From assembly GCA_934486825.1 (NCBI GenBank), contig CAKSQF010000008.1, positions 36,204 through 100,203 of the forward strand: 64,000 bases of DNA. Direction: 5' to 3'. Below, in pieces: positions 27,025 to 35,703 of this stretch. Made by a program: the position numbers and the translations under genes. Position 1 is the first letter of the stretch. Each line of letters starts with the position of its first letter. This DNA comes from an uncultured Eubacteriales bacterium (lineage in GTDB: Bacteria > Bacillota > Clostridia > Oscillospirales > CAG-272). The notes beneath the pieces were generated by a model that was not told where the DNA came from, did not search any database, and saw nothing but the letters and a program-made list of their open reading frames with translations.

Positions 27025-27570
27025 ATGGAAAAAAACGGGCGACCCGAAGAAGAAGTACAGACCGGGAACGCAGGTATGCTTACCGGAAGAAAAAAATACA
27101 GACGCAATTTTATAGACCTTCTGATAGCGGTTCTTTTGGTGCTGTCAATTGTTTCGTTTTTCTTCAGAGGCAGGATAGTCGGGATACTTGAGAGCGCTGT
27201 TGCAAACGATCAGACGACGGTGAGCTTTGTGATAGACGGTCTTGAAAACAGGAGAGCCGAGAGCTTCGGGAATGATAAGAAATTCTATCTTGACGATCTC
27301 TATTTCGGTGAGCTTCTTGGCTATGAGGAAAAGGATGCCGAAAAGATGACGCTGATTTCATCGGTTTATGACGATTCGACACGTCTTGATGAATTCGTAC
27401 GTGCAAGGGATACCGAAAGAAAGCAGATAAGCGGAACGATGACTGTCGGAGGCAACCGGAAGGACAGCGGATTTTATTTCAACGGAAACAAAAAAATTGC
27501 CGTAGGAATAACGCTGGATGTGACCTGCGGAGGGCAAAAGTATACGATTTTGATTACGAGCATAAGCTGA
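27025..27570 (+). CDS. Second anchored protein of the DUF4330-like pair
   Basis: A 181-residue protein with a charged cytoplasmic N-terminus (about 32 residues, RKKYRRN), one membrane helix (FIDLLIAVLLVLSIVSFFF) and an outside domain laid out like the preceding protein, ending YTILITSIS. The two appear to be distant paralogues. CGGAGG lies ten bases before the ATG at 27025; the TTG at 27019 is less likely. No catalytic motif is visible. Confidence 0.65.
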   Translation: MEKNGRPEEEVQTGNAGMLTGRKKYRRNFIDLLIAVLLVLSIVSFFFRGRIVGILESAVANDQTTVSFVIDGLENRRAESFGNDKKFYLDDLYFGELLGYEEKDAEKMTLISSVYDDSTRLDEFVRARDTERKQISGTMTVGGNRKDSGFYFNGNKKIAVGITLDVTCGGQKYTILITSIS

Positions 27571-27614
27571 ATTTGAGCATTTTGCCAAAAATATTTCGAC
27601 AGAGCAAAAAAGGC

Positions 27615-27643
27615 TTGATTTTGAGTTGATTTGTTGTTATAAT
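27615..27643 (+). promoter_or_regulatory. Promoter of ptsH
   Basis: TTGATT at 27615-27620 and TATAAT at 27638-27643 with a 17-base spacer, 54 bases before the HPr start codon. Confidence 0.8.
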
Positions 27644-27696
27644 ATAAAAAATTGCGTTCGTTTTTGTAAAAAGAAATATTGAAAAGAGGAAAGATA

Positions 27697-27960
27697 ATGA
27701 TTACTCGTGAGGTTAAAATAAACAATTCGGTAGGACTTCACGCAAGACCTGCGACATTCTTTATACAGAAAGCAAACAAGTATAAGAGTACCATCTGGGT
27801 TGAGCGCGGCGAACGTCGTGTGAATGCCAAGAGTCTTCTCGGCGTTTTGTCACTCGGGATTGTAAAGGATATGACAATCACCCTGTCGGCTGACGGAGTC
27901 GATGAGGCGGAAGCACTTGATGGTCTTTGCGAACTTATTGCAAACGGCTGCGAAGAGTAA
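27697..27960 (+). CDS. ptsH: HPr phosphocarrier protein
   Basis: HPr passes phosphate from enzyme I to sugar-specific EII proteins. His15 is in SVGLHARPA and the regulatory Ser46 is in NAKSLLGVLSLG, so both PTS transfer and HPr kinase control look possible. It is 87 residues from the ATG at 27697; a start six codons earlier would overlap the ribosome site AGAGGAAA. It stands alone, without ptsI, between its own promoter and terminator. Confidence 0.93.
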   Translation: MITREVKINNSVGLHARPATFFIQKANKYKSTIWVERGERRVNAKSLLGVLSLGIVKDMTITLSADGVDEAEALDGLCELIANGCEE

Positions 27961-27990
27961 ATAAGGTAATATACCGTTTGTCTGAAGACA

Positions 27991-28027
27991 GCAGACCGCA
28001 CATAACGCTTGCGGTCTGCTTATTTGT
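27991..28027 (+). terminator. Terminator after ptsH
   Basis: GCAGACCGC and GCGGTCTGC form a nine-pair stem around a short loop, followed by TTATTTGTTT. Confidence 0.85.
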
Positions 28028-28061
28028 TTGAACAGAGTCGGTTTTCGGGAAAGGATTTTTC

Positions 28062-29888
28062 ATGAAAAAAAAGACGGTTGACGAGCTGCGGGAAAAAGCC
28101 AACAGACTGCCGATGTCTCCGGGCGTTTATATAATGCACGGTGCCGATGATAAAATAATATATATCGGAAAATCGAAATCGCTTAAAAACAGAGTAACGC
28201 AGTATTTTACCGATTCCGAAAAGAATATAAAGACGCAGCGGATGGTAATGTCGGTCTATGATTTTGAGTATATGCTGACAGATACCGAGATTGAGGCGCT
28301 GGTGCTTGAAAACAGACTTATAAAGCTCCATATGCCGAAATATAATATCCTGCTGAAGGATGCAAAAAGCTACCCTTATATAAAGGTAACGGTCGCCGAC
28401 AGTTATCCGAATGTCAGTGTGACGCGAAAACGGCTTCAAGATAAGGCGAGATATTTCGGACCGTATTCGGGCAATTCGGTTGCATGGAATATTCTGCAGA
28501 CGGTGAGAAGAGTGTTTATGCTTCCCACCTGCAAACAGAAATTTCCGCAGGATATAGGGAAAAACCGCCCGTGTCTTTACAGACATATAGGTCAGTGCTG
28601 TGCGCCGTGTACCGGAGAACTGTCGTCGGAGGAATATTCCGAACGCTTTCCCGAGGTTATCTCCTTTCTGAGAGGAAATTTCAAGGAGGCTGAGGATTCG
28701 CTTACCGAAAAAATGAAATTTGCCTCTGCCAACCTACAGTTTGAGGCTGCCGCCCGTTATCGGGACCGTATAAAGGCGATCAGTCTTCTCAGGGAGAAGC
28801 AGAAGGTGGTCGGAAGACCGGACGCCGAATACGATATTTTTGCCGTATGCATATCGGAGGTCTGCTCCTGCCTTGCCGTTTATTATGTAAGAGAAGGTGC
28901 GGTTGTCGATTCGGATAATTTTATATTTACAGCCGATAAGATAACCGACGGTCCCGCACTTGTTTCGTTCATTGCACGGATGTACGCCATGCGCGAGTAT
29001 GTGCCGAAAACCGTTCTTCTCGGATTTGACCCCGGAGAAGGGCAGGCGGAAATACTCTCGGATCTGCTTTCGGATGTCGCGGGTAAAAAGACCGAGATCA
29101 GAGTCCCGCAGAAGGGAGAACTCCGCAAGCTTTGTGAAATGGTTGCGGATAACGCCGCCCTGCATGCAAAGCAGTATGTCGCAGATACCGAGAAGAGCAA
29201 CGAGACGCTTGTAAAGCTTGCGTCGATGCTTGCGCTTGAGGTGGTGCCCGAAAATATCGAGGCAATAGATATCTCAAACTTCGGCGACGATAATATCACT
29301 GCCGGGATCATATCGGTCGTTGACGGTAAATTCAATAAAAAGGGTTATCGGACGTACAAGATACGGTCAACCGATGTGCAGGACGACTACGCATCGATGA
29401 GTGAAGCGCTTGAACGCCGCGTATCGCACAGGGACGAGAATCCTTTGCCCGATCTGCTTCTGCTTGACGGCGGCAAAGGACATGTTTCAACCGTAAAGGG
29501 GCTGTTTTCGGGACTTGGAATCGATTTGCCGGTCTTCGGAATGATAAAGGACGATTTTCATAAAACGCGTGCGATTACGGACGGTGAGAGCGAGATAAGT
29601 ATTGCACGTGAACAGGATGTTTTCCTCCTGATATACAAAATACAGGAGGAGGTTCACAGATTCACGATCGGCAGTATGCACAGGGCAAAAAACAAATCGG
29701 TAAAGCGATCGAAGCTCGAAGATATACCCGGCATAGGATCCGCGAAGGCGAGACTTCTGCTTCTGACATTCGGAACAATCGGCAAAATCGCCGCATCCGA
29801 TGAAAAGACACTTTCGGATGTCAAGGGTATTTCGGCTGTTGACGCCGGGAATATATTTGCCTTTTTTCACAACGAAACAAAAGAATGA
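28062..29888 (+). CDS. uvrC: Excinuclease ABC subunit C
   Basis: UvrC makes both incisions in nucleotide excision repair. The GIY-YIG nuclease is at the N-terminus (SPGVYIMHGADDKIIYIGKS), the UVR domain is SLTEKMKFASANLQFEAAARYRDRI near residue 210, the RNase H-like nuclease follows (LLLLDGGKGHVS), and the helix-hairpin-helix pair closes the protein (LEDIPGIGSAKARLLL). The cysteine cluster near residue 160-185 (CLYRHIGQCCAPC) is usual. 608 residues is full length. Confidence 0.95.
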   Translation: MKKKTVDELREKANRLPMSPGVYIMHGADDKIIYIGKSKSLKNRVTQYFTDSEKNIKTQRMVMSVYDFEYMLTDTEIEALVLENRLIKLHMPKYNILLKDAKSYPYIKVTVADSYPNVSVTRKRLQDKARYFGPYSGNSVAWNILQTVRRVFMLPTCKQKFPQDIGKNRPCLYRHIGQCCAPCTGELSSEEYSERFPEVISFLRGNFKEAEDSLTEKMKFASANLQFEAAARYRDRIKAISLLREKQKVVGRPDAEYDIFAVCISEVCSCLAVYYVREGAVVDSDNFIFTADKITDGPALVSFIARMYAMREYVPKTVLLGFDPGEGQAEILSDLLSDVAGKKTEIRVPQKGELRKLCEMVADNAALHAKQYVADTEKSNETLVKLASMLALEVVPENIEAIDISNFGDDNITAGIISVVDGKFNKKGYRTYKIRSTDVQDDYASMSEALERRVSHRDENPLPDLLLLDGGKGHVSTVKGLFSGLGIDLPVFGMIKDDFHKTRAITDGESEISIAREQDVFLLIYKIQEEVHRFTIGSMHRAKNKSVKRSKLEDIPGIGSAKARLLLLTFGTIGKIAASDEKTLSDVKGISAVDAGNIFAFFHNETKE

Positions 29889-29900
29889 GGTGTGCTGAAA

Positions 29901-30458
29901 ATGAGAATAATAACGGGAAGCGCGAAGGGAATGAAGCTGAAGACCCTTGCGGGCGAGGATATCACAAGACCGACAGCCGAAAGAGTGAAGGAAGCGGTTT
30001 TTTCAATGATAAATTTCGATATTGACGGAGCAAGGGTACTTGATCTGTTCGGTGGAAGCGGTCAGCTTGCACTTGAGGCGCTTTCAAGAGGAGCAATGCT
30101 TGCCGTAATAGGAGATTCGGACAGGGGTGCGATCGACGTAATCAGAGAGAATGTCAAAAAGACAGGCTTTGATGATAAGACACGCGTAATAATGGCTGAT
30201 TATAAAAGTCTTATCAGAAGCTTTCATTCGAAGGAGTCGTTTGATATTGTCTTTCTTGATCCGCCTTACGCATCAAAGTTCATACCGGATGCACTGGATA
30301 GACTTGACGGTGCGGGCATGCTTGCACCGGGAGCGCTTGTTGTCTGTGAATCCGATTCGGATGAACCCGTGTCACACCCCGGTATGTCGCAAAAACGTTT
30401 TGCAAGATACGGAAGGGTATATATAACCCTGCTCGTGAAGGATGCCGATCAGGAATAA
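29901..30458 (+). CDS. rsmD: 16S rRNA (guanine(966)-N2)-methyltransferase
   Basis: RsmD makes m2G966 in the 30S subunit. Motifs: MRIITGSAKGMKLKTL, RPTAERVKEAVFSMI, VLDLFGGSGQLALEALSRGA for SAM and the catalytic FLDPPY. The ATG at 29901 is ten bases after GAGG and gives 185 residues; a GTG at 29892 is too close to it. It lies 12 bases after uvrC and is paired with coaD, as in most Bacillota. Confidence 0.93.
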   Translation: MRIITGSAKGMKLKTLAGEDITRPTAERVKEAVFSMINFDIDGARVLDLFGGSGQLALEALSRGAMLAVIGDSDRGAIDVIRENVKKTGFDDKTRVIMADYKSLIRSFHSKESFDIVFLDPPYASKFIPDALDRLDGAGMLAPGALVVCESDSDEPVSHPGMSQKRFARYGRVYITLLVKDADQE

Positions 30459-30480
30459 AGACAGAATAAGGAGAATTGTT

Positions 30481-30936
30481 ATGAAGGTATTGATTGCAGG
30501 AAGCTTTGATCCTCCGACCCTCGGTCATCTTGATATAATTACACGCGCCGCAACGCTTTTCGACAGCGTGATCGTCGCCGTGTCGCCGAACAGCTCCAAG
30601 AGGTATATGTTTGATGTCGGAAAAAGGTGCGATATGCTGAACGCCTGTTGCTCACGGTTTGCCAATGTAACGGTGGATGTGTGCGACTGCCTTGTAGCCG
30701 ATTATGCGGCGACGCACGACGTTGACGCGATAGTAAAGGGACTGCGCTCGGCGATCGATTTTGATTATGAGGCAACGCTTGACCGTGTCAATAAGACCGT
30801 AAGACCGATTGAAACGTTGTTTCTGTCTGCATCTCCCGAGCTTTCCTATCTGTCCTCAACGGTTGCGCGCGAAATGATAAAATACGGTCGTAACATGTCG
30901 GATTACCTTCCGGAAGAGGTTGTCGCACTCATCTGA
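30481..30936 (+). CDS. coaD: Phosphopantetheine adenylyltransferase
   Basis: CoaD makes dephospho-CoA from 4'-phosphopantetheine and ATP. The nucleotidyltransferase signature is GSFDPPTLGHLDIITRA, with VKGLRSAIDFDYE and the end motif YLSSTVAREM also in place. 151 residues, slightly short of the common 160. AAGGAG lies before the ATG at 30481; an in-frame ATG at 30442 is inside rsmD and unneeded. Confidence 0.94.
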   Translation: MKVLIAGSFDPPTLGHLDIITRAATLFDSVIVAVSPNSSKRYMFDVGKRCDMLNACCSRFANVTVDVCDCLVADYAATHDVDAIVKGLRSAIDFDYEATLDRVNKTVRPIETLFLSASPELSYLSSTVAREMIKYGRNMSDYLPEEVVALI

Positions 30937-30953
30937 TTTTAAAATTAAAAAAA

Positions 30954-31036
30954 GCAAAAAACTGCCATTATGCTTGAAATTCCGAATTAAAACGGGATTA
31001 TTTAAGCAAAAAAACGGCAGTTTTTTGCTTTTTTTG
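30954..31036 (+). terminator. Long-loop terminator after coaD
   Basis: GCAAAAAACTGCC at 30954-30966 pairs with GGCAGTTTTTTGC at 31016-31028, followed by eight T. The 49-base inside holds a second weaker stem (TGCTTGAAAT with ATTTAAGCA). Confidence 0.75.
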
Positions 31037-31141
31037 TTTGTGTTAAAAAACATTTGTTCGCAGTCTGCGTATTGCGGCGCAAATGACTGTTCTGTCAGAC
31101 CGAAAAAAGCGGGCTTTGAAGCTTTTTTTGGTGAAAATCTC

Positions 31142-31170
31142 TTGCAATCCATGATCTTGTATACTATAAT
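31142..31170 (+). promoter_or_regulatory. Promoter of the division and cell wall cluster
   Basis: TTGCAA at 31142-31147 and TATAAT at 31165-31170, 17 bases apart, lie 68 bases before the mraZ start. MraZ homologues repress their own promoter through repeats of GTGG-type boxes; GTGGGG and GGTGG are present in the leader, but a regular three- or four-repeat array was not clear. Confidence 0.78.
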
Positions 31171-31238
31171 TATGGCAACGGGTGGAGCGAAATACAATAA
31201 AAAACCTGTTAAATAACATGAAAGTGGGGGAATATGCA

Positions 31239-31679
31239 GTGGCAGAATGGCTCATCGGTAAACAAAGGCACACAATAGATGATAAAAACCGCGTTTTTAT
31301 TCCCTCGAAGTTTCTGAAAAAACTCGGCGAACGTATTTTTGTTACAAAGTCGCTGACGGGACGCTGTATAAGGATATACAGCAAAGAAGGTTTTGACGAA
31401 TATCTTACCGAAACGGTGAGCAAGCTTCCGAAGGTCAAGGCGGGTGAGATGATATCATGGCTCGGCTCAAATTCGGAGGAACTGCCCGTTGATGCACAGG
31501 GACGTATAGCACTGCCGGCGGAGTACAGGGATTTTGCGGGTCTGAAAAAGAACGTCGTCAGCTCGGGTGCGTTTGATTACGTCGAAATGTGGGACGAAGA
31601 GAGATTCGATAAGCAGAACACGGAAATGGATATTGACGGCATCCGCGCTTTGCTGGAAAGCAGAGAAGACGATGAGTGA
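31239..31679 (+). CDS. mraZ: Transcriptional regulator MraZ
   Basis: MraZ is the double AbrB-fold repressor at the head of division clusters. Two repeats are visible, RHTIDDKNRVFIPSKF and LPVDAQGRIALPAEYR. The frame is open from 31182, but GGGGGA at 31226-31231 is spaced for the GTG at 31239, which starts right where the family does and gives 146 residues. Its stop overlaps the rsmH start by eight bases. Confidence 0.92.
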   Translation: MAEWLIGKQRHTIDDKNRVFIPSKFLKKLGERIFVTKSLTGRCIRIYSKEGFDEYLTETVSKLPKVKAGEMISWLGSNSEELPVDAQGRIALPAEYRDFAGLKKNVVSSGAFDYVEMWDEERFDKQNTEMDIDGIRALLESREDDE

Positions 31680-32604
31680 TTTCAACCATTATTCGGTGAT
31701 GCTCGGAGAGGCTGTTGACGGACTGAAGGTCGGCGACGGAGTGTATGTTGACTGCACGGCGGGCGGCGGAGGTCACAGCCTTGAAATAGTCAAAAGGATA
31801 AGAAACGGCAGACTCATTGCCGTGGATCAGGATATGACCGCAATTGAGGCGGCAAAAAGACGGCTTGCCGATTATATTGACAAGACCGAATTTATAAACG
31901 GAAATTTTGAAAATATCGGAGAACTTCTGGACAGAGCGTCGGTTGATAAGATATCGGGTGCGATAATCGATCTCGGCGTATCCTCTTATCAGCTTGATAC
32001 GCCCGAGAGAGGCTTTTCGTACAAATACGACGCTCCTCTTGATATGAGGATGGATGAGAGCGCATCGCTTACTGCTTACGACGTTGTGAACGGGTATGAC
32101 GAATCCGAGCTGAAACGGATACTTTACAACTACGGAGAAGAGCAGTTTGCTCCTTCGATTGCGGCGGCAATCGTGAAAAAACGTGCCGTCGAGCCGATAC
32201 GGACAACCCTTGAGCTTGTCGATGTAATAAGATCGGCTATGCCTCAGAGAGCGGTTGCGACAGGTCATCATCCCGCAAAACGCAGTTTTCAGGCAATACG
32301 TATCGAAGTGAATCATGAGCTCAGTGTCATCGAGCCTGCAATACGCGCACTGGTCGAGAGGCTTTCGCCGGGTGGTCGTATTGCAGTCATAACCTTTCAT
32401 TCGCTTGAAGACCGTATAGTAAAGCAGACATTTGCATCTCTCGCACAGGGGTGCACATGTCCGAAATCGTTCCCGGTATGCGTCTGCGGGAACAAACCGA
32501 AAATCAGACAGGTAAATAAAAAGCCGATTCTCCCGTCTCCGGAGGAACTGGAAGTCAATCCGAGATCAAGAAGTGCAAAATTAAGGATAGCCGAAAAAAT
32601 ATAA
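31672..32604 (+). CDS. rsmH: 16S rRNA (cytosine(1402)-N4)-methyltransferase
   Basis: RsmH (MraW) methylates C1402 in the ribosomal P site. Motifs: HYSVMLGEAVDGL, YVDCTAGGGGHS for SAM, IIDLGVSSYQLD, RGFSY, DMRMD, and PGGRIAVITFHSLEDRIVK at the C-terminus. The 310-residue form starts at ATG 31672, overlapping mraZ by eight bases. Second gene of the cluster. Confidence 0.95.
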   Translation: MSDFNHYSVMLGEAVDGLKVGDGVYVDCTAGGGGHSLEIVKRIRNGRLIAVDQDMTAIEAAKRRLADYIDKTEFINGNFENIGELLDRASVDKISGAIIDLGVSSYQLDTPERGFSYKYDAPLDMRMDESASLTAYDVVNGYDESELKRILYNYGEEQFAPSIAAAIVKKRAVEPIRTTLELVDVIRSAMPQRAVATGHHPAKRSFQAIRIEVNHELSVIEPAIRALVERLSPGGRIAVITFHSLEDRIVKQTFASLAQGCTCPKSFPVCVCGNKPKIRQVNKKPILPSPEELEVNPRSRSAKLRIAEKI

Positions 32605-32620
32605 CAAGAGGTATGCGCAG

Positions 32621-33235
32621 ATGGCAAGAACCGACAGAAATCTTGATGTAGATCTTGATTTTTCGAAGATTAAGTATGACAGTACAGACAACGGAAAAAA
32701 GGTTGATTCTGTTAATATAGACAACAATGATATAGACGGTAAGGCTCCGGTAGTGATAACCGATACTACCGTCGGCTATCGCCGCGCAAAATCGGCTTCG
32801 TCGAAAAAGAGAAGCAAAGAGCGCGTGATGAAATCAAAAAGCAGAAAACATTCGGTTTTCGGTGTGATAATTGTTTGTATGATACTTGCCGTGATGCTCG
32901 TTATGATGGTGCAGGGCAGAGTCGAGATAAGCGAAACATCGATGAAAATATCCGATCTCAAGAATCAGCTTTCAAAGCTTGAGAAGGAAAGGAATGATCT
33001 GAATTCTCAGATCGAATCCAAACTTGATATGCTTGAGGTTGAAAAGTACGCTCAGGATTCGGGTATGGTAAAGGAATCGTCGGTAAAGCAGATCCATGTC
33101 AATGCCTCGTCTGACGATAACGTCGAGATATACGAGTCCGAGGATACTGTTATGGACGGATTTTTCGGTACCATACTGTCTGCAATATCCGATTCGTTTC
33201 TCAGAACATGGAATACTATAAGCAAATCCGAATAA
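32621..33235 (+). CDS. ftsL: FtsL-like cell division protein
   Basis: A bitopic protein of 204 residues with a basic cytoplasmic N-terminus (about 80 residues, SSKKRSKERVMKSKSRKH), one membrane helix (VFGVIIVCMILAVMLVMMV) and a coiled coil (ISDLKNQLSKLEKERNDLNSQIES) that would pair with DivIC and FtsQ. The order mraZ-rsmH-ftsL-pbp supports the call. It is longer than most FtsL proteins at both ends. Sequence conservation in this family is low, so the symbol rests mainly on topology and position. Confidence 0.8.
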   Translation: MARTDRNLDVDLDFSKIKYDSTDNGKKVDSVNIDNNDIDGKAPVVITDTTVGYRRAKSASSKKRSKERVMKSKSRKHSVFGVIIVCMILAVMLVMMVQGRVEISETSMKISDLKNQLSKLEKERNDLNSQIESKLDMLEVEKYAQDSGMVKESSVKQIHVNASSDDNVEIYESEDTVMDGFFGTILSAISDSFLRTWNTISKSE

Positions 33236-33322
33236 AATTGTATGGGCAATCTTTGAGAGTGGGGCATCTGACCGTACTCTCTATTTTGCATTGATGATAA
33301 ATAACAGAAAGGAGCACCGCCG

Positions 33323-35653
33323 ATGGAAAAGAGGAAAATGCGCGAGATTGATTTCCGCTGTATAATGCTCATGTCGGTTATGCTTCTGATGTGCGTGATT
33401 CTCGTGTCAAAGCTTTTTGATTTGCAGATACGCCGCTATGACGAATATCAGAACAAGGTCATCGATAATATTCAGCAGGAGACAGAGGTGCCTGCCGAGC
33501 GCGGAGTAATATATGACCGTAACATGGTGGCGCTCGCAACGAATGTCACAACTTACAGGCTGTTTGTGTCTCCGAATGATATAATCAAGATCGGAAGCGG
33601 CAAGTTCGTCAAGAAAGACGGAATGAAGCAGGATGAAGTCGATCGCGGGCAAAAGCAGGCTGCCGACGAGCAGATAAGGCTTGTTGCCGAAAAGCTTGCG
33701 GAGATCGAAGGACTCGGACTTGACGCAGAGGAAGTGATCGCGCAGATAAACAAGTACAGCACGAGAAAGGATACAACGCTCGTTAAAAATGTGGATGTCG
33801 ATACTGCCGAGATCGTCCGTAAGGCAATAAGCGATAATGAATTCAATACACAGGTGTATCTTCAGGCGACAACAAAACGGTACTACCCTTACGGAAGCCT
33901 TGCGGCATCGGTCATAGGTCTTACGGGAACCGACGGGGGACTTATAGGTCTTGAACTCAAATACAACAGCTATCTCACGGGTACGCCCGGAAGATATATA
34001 TCGAATAAAAATGCACAGAGTCAGAACCTGCCGTCCCAGTACAATATGTATATCGAGCCGGAGGACGGACTGAATGTTGTTTCGACAATAGACATAACAA
34101 TACAGAATATACTTGAACAGCAGCTTAAGCAGACATATACCGATTCCAAAGCCGCGGAGCGTGTGACCGGAATTGTAATGAATCCGAACAACGGTGAAGT
34201 GTACGGTATGGCGACATATCCGAATTTTGATCTCAATGATCCGTATAAGCTTACCGAAGAGTTTGCGACCTTGTACGATGAATGGAAGTACGATCCGCAG
34301 TTGTCACAGGGAAAGACAGAGGAAGAAGCAAAGAATGATTACTTCTGGACTCTTGTGTATAAAATGTGGAATAATAAGGCGGTCAACGATCTGTACGAAC
34401 CCGGATCGACATTTAAAATGATAACGACCGCAGTGGCGCTTGAAGAAAAAGCGGTTTCCTTCAGCGACAGATTCACGTGTACCGGAAGCCTGACGGTTGC
34501 CGGTGCAAGAATCCACTGCCATAAGGCGGGCGGACACGGCACAAATACCTTTGACAGAATGCTTCAGGCGTCCTGTAACCCGACAATAATGCAGGTGGCG
34601 GCGAGGATCGGGTCAAAGAGCTTCTATAAGTATTTTGAAGCGTTCGGCTATACGTCGAAAACAGGAGTCGATCTCCCGGGCGAAAGCGCGGGACTTTACG
34701 TAAAGGCATCCGGGATGAACGCAGTCGAGCTTGCGTGTTACAGTTTCGGTCAGACCTTCAAGACAACTCCGATTCAGCAGATAACGGCAATAAGTGCAGT
34801 GGCAAACGGAGGATATCTCGTGACGCCTCACCTTGCAAGAGCGCTGACCGATAAAAACGGTAATGAAATAGTGACGTTTGACGCGGGGGTAAAGCGGCAG
34901 GTGGTAAGCAACTCGGTCAGTAAATCGATAATGGCTGTTCTTCAGGACGGCGTGTCGAGCGGAAACGGTGTTGCGAATGCATATATTGCAGGCTACCGGG
35001 TTGCGGCAAAAACAGGTACTTCGCAGAAGCGTGACGTTGAGGATCAGACTGCGCGTGTCGGCTCGTGCGTTGCCGTTGCGCCCGCCGACGACCCGCAGAT
35101 ATGCGTGATAATTATTGTTGACGAGCCGCAGATAAACAATAAATACGGAGCGAACGTTGCCGCTCCATATGTTGCTTCGGTTATGTCTCAGGTTTTGCCC
35201 TATCTCGGGGTCGAACGCGTTTATTCGGAGGACGAAATGTCCCGTATTGCGGTAAAGGTCAGAAATTTCGGCGGATTCGAGGTCGAAAAAGCCGTTTCCG
35301 AGCTGAAAAAGTCAAAATTGTCATATGAGGTGATCGGTGACGGCAATACCGTTATCGGTCAGATTCCCGCCGCGGGCGAGTATGTCACCAACATAAACGG
35401 AAAGGTAATACTGTATACCGGAAATGCACAAAAACCGGCGCCGGTTACCGTTCCGAATATAACCGGACAGTCGGCGGCAGTCGCAATCAAACAGCTCTAT
35501 GCCCTCGGATTCAATGTGTACATCGAGGGAACAACCAATTACGGTAAGGGAAACGGAGCGACGGTTATATCGCAGAGCATTGCAGCCGGCGAGCGCGCCG
35601 AATATGGAAGCGTCATAAAGATCGTCTGCCGCTATCTTGACGGAAGCGACTGA
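33323..35653 (+). CDS. Class B penicillin-binding protein with PASTA domains (FtsI/SpoVD type)
   Basis: A transpeptidase that cross-links septal or spore peptidoglycan. In order: N-terminal membrane helix (CIMLMSVMLLMCVILVSKL), dimerisation domain with RGVIYDRN, and the catalytic domain with SxxK in EPGSTFKM (near residue 361), SCN in LQASCNPT, and KTG in AAKTGTSQ (near 562). Two PASTA domains close the protein at about 640-705 and 712-776. The 776 residues and PASTA pair fit SpoVD and vegetative PBP2X alike; this is the only such gene in the cluster, so FtsI duty is likely. AAAGGAG precedes the ATG. Confidence 0.92.
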   Translation: MEKRKMREIDFRCIMLMSVMLLMCVILVSKLFDLQIRRYDEYQNKVIDNIQQETEVPAERGVIYDRNMVALATNVTTYRLFVSPNDIIKIGSGKFVKKDGMKQDEVDRGQKQAADEQIRLVAEKLAEIEGLGLDAEEVIAQINKYSTRKDTTLVKNVDVDTAEIVRKAISDNEFNTQVYLQATTKRYYPYGSLAASVIGLTGTDGGLIGLELKYNSYLTGTPGRYISNKNAQSQNLPSQYNMYIEPEDGLNVVSTIDITIQNILEQQLKQTYTDSKAAERVTGIVMNPNNGEVYGMATYPNFDLNDPYKLTEEFATLYDEWKYDPQLSQGKTEEEAKNDYFWTLVYKMWNNKAVNDLYEPGSTFKMITTAVALEEKAVSFSDRFTCTGSLTVAGARIHCHKAGGHGTNTFDRMLQASCNPTIMQVAARIGSKSFYKYFEAFGYTSKTGVDLPGESAGLYVKASGMNAVELACYSFGQTFKTTPIQQITAISAVANGGYLVTPHLARALTDKNGNEIVTFDAGVKRQVVSNSVSKSIMAVLQDGVSSGNGVANAYIAGYRVAAKTGTSQKRDVEDQTARVGSCVAVAPADDPQICVIIIVDEPQINNKYGANVAAPYVASVMSQVLPYLGVERVYSEDEMSRIAVKVRNFGGFEVEKAVSELKKSKLSYEVIGDGNTVIGQIPAAGEYVTNINGKVILYTGNAQKPAPVTVPNITGQSAAVAIKQLYALGFNVYIEGTTNYGKGNGATVISQSIAAGERAEYGSVIKIVCRYLDGSD

Positions 35654-35703
35654 CGGTAAAGCCGCCGATCACTGTCAAATTCATTCTGAAAGGATTCAGT
35701 CTT

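Noticed and set aside
31182..31238. Longer N-terminus of MraZ
   Set aside because: The family starts next to the GTG at 31239 and the only good ribosome site is spaced for it.
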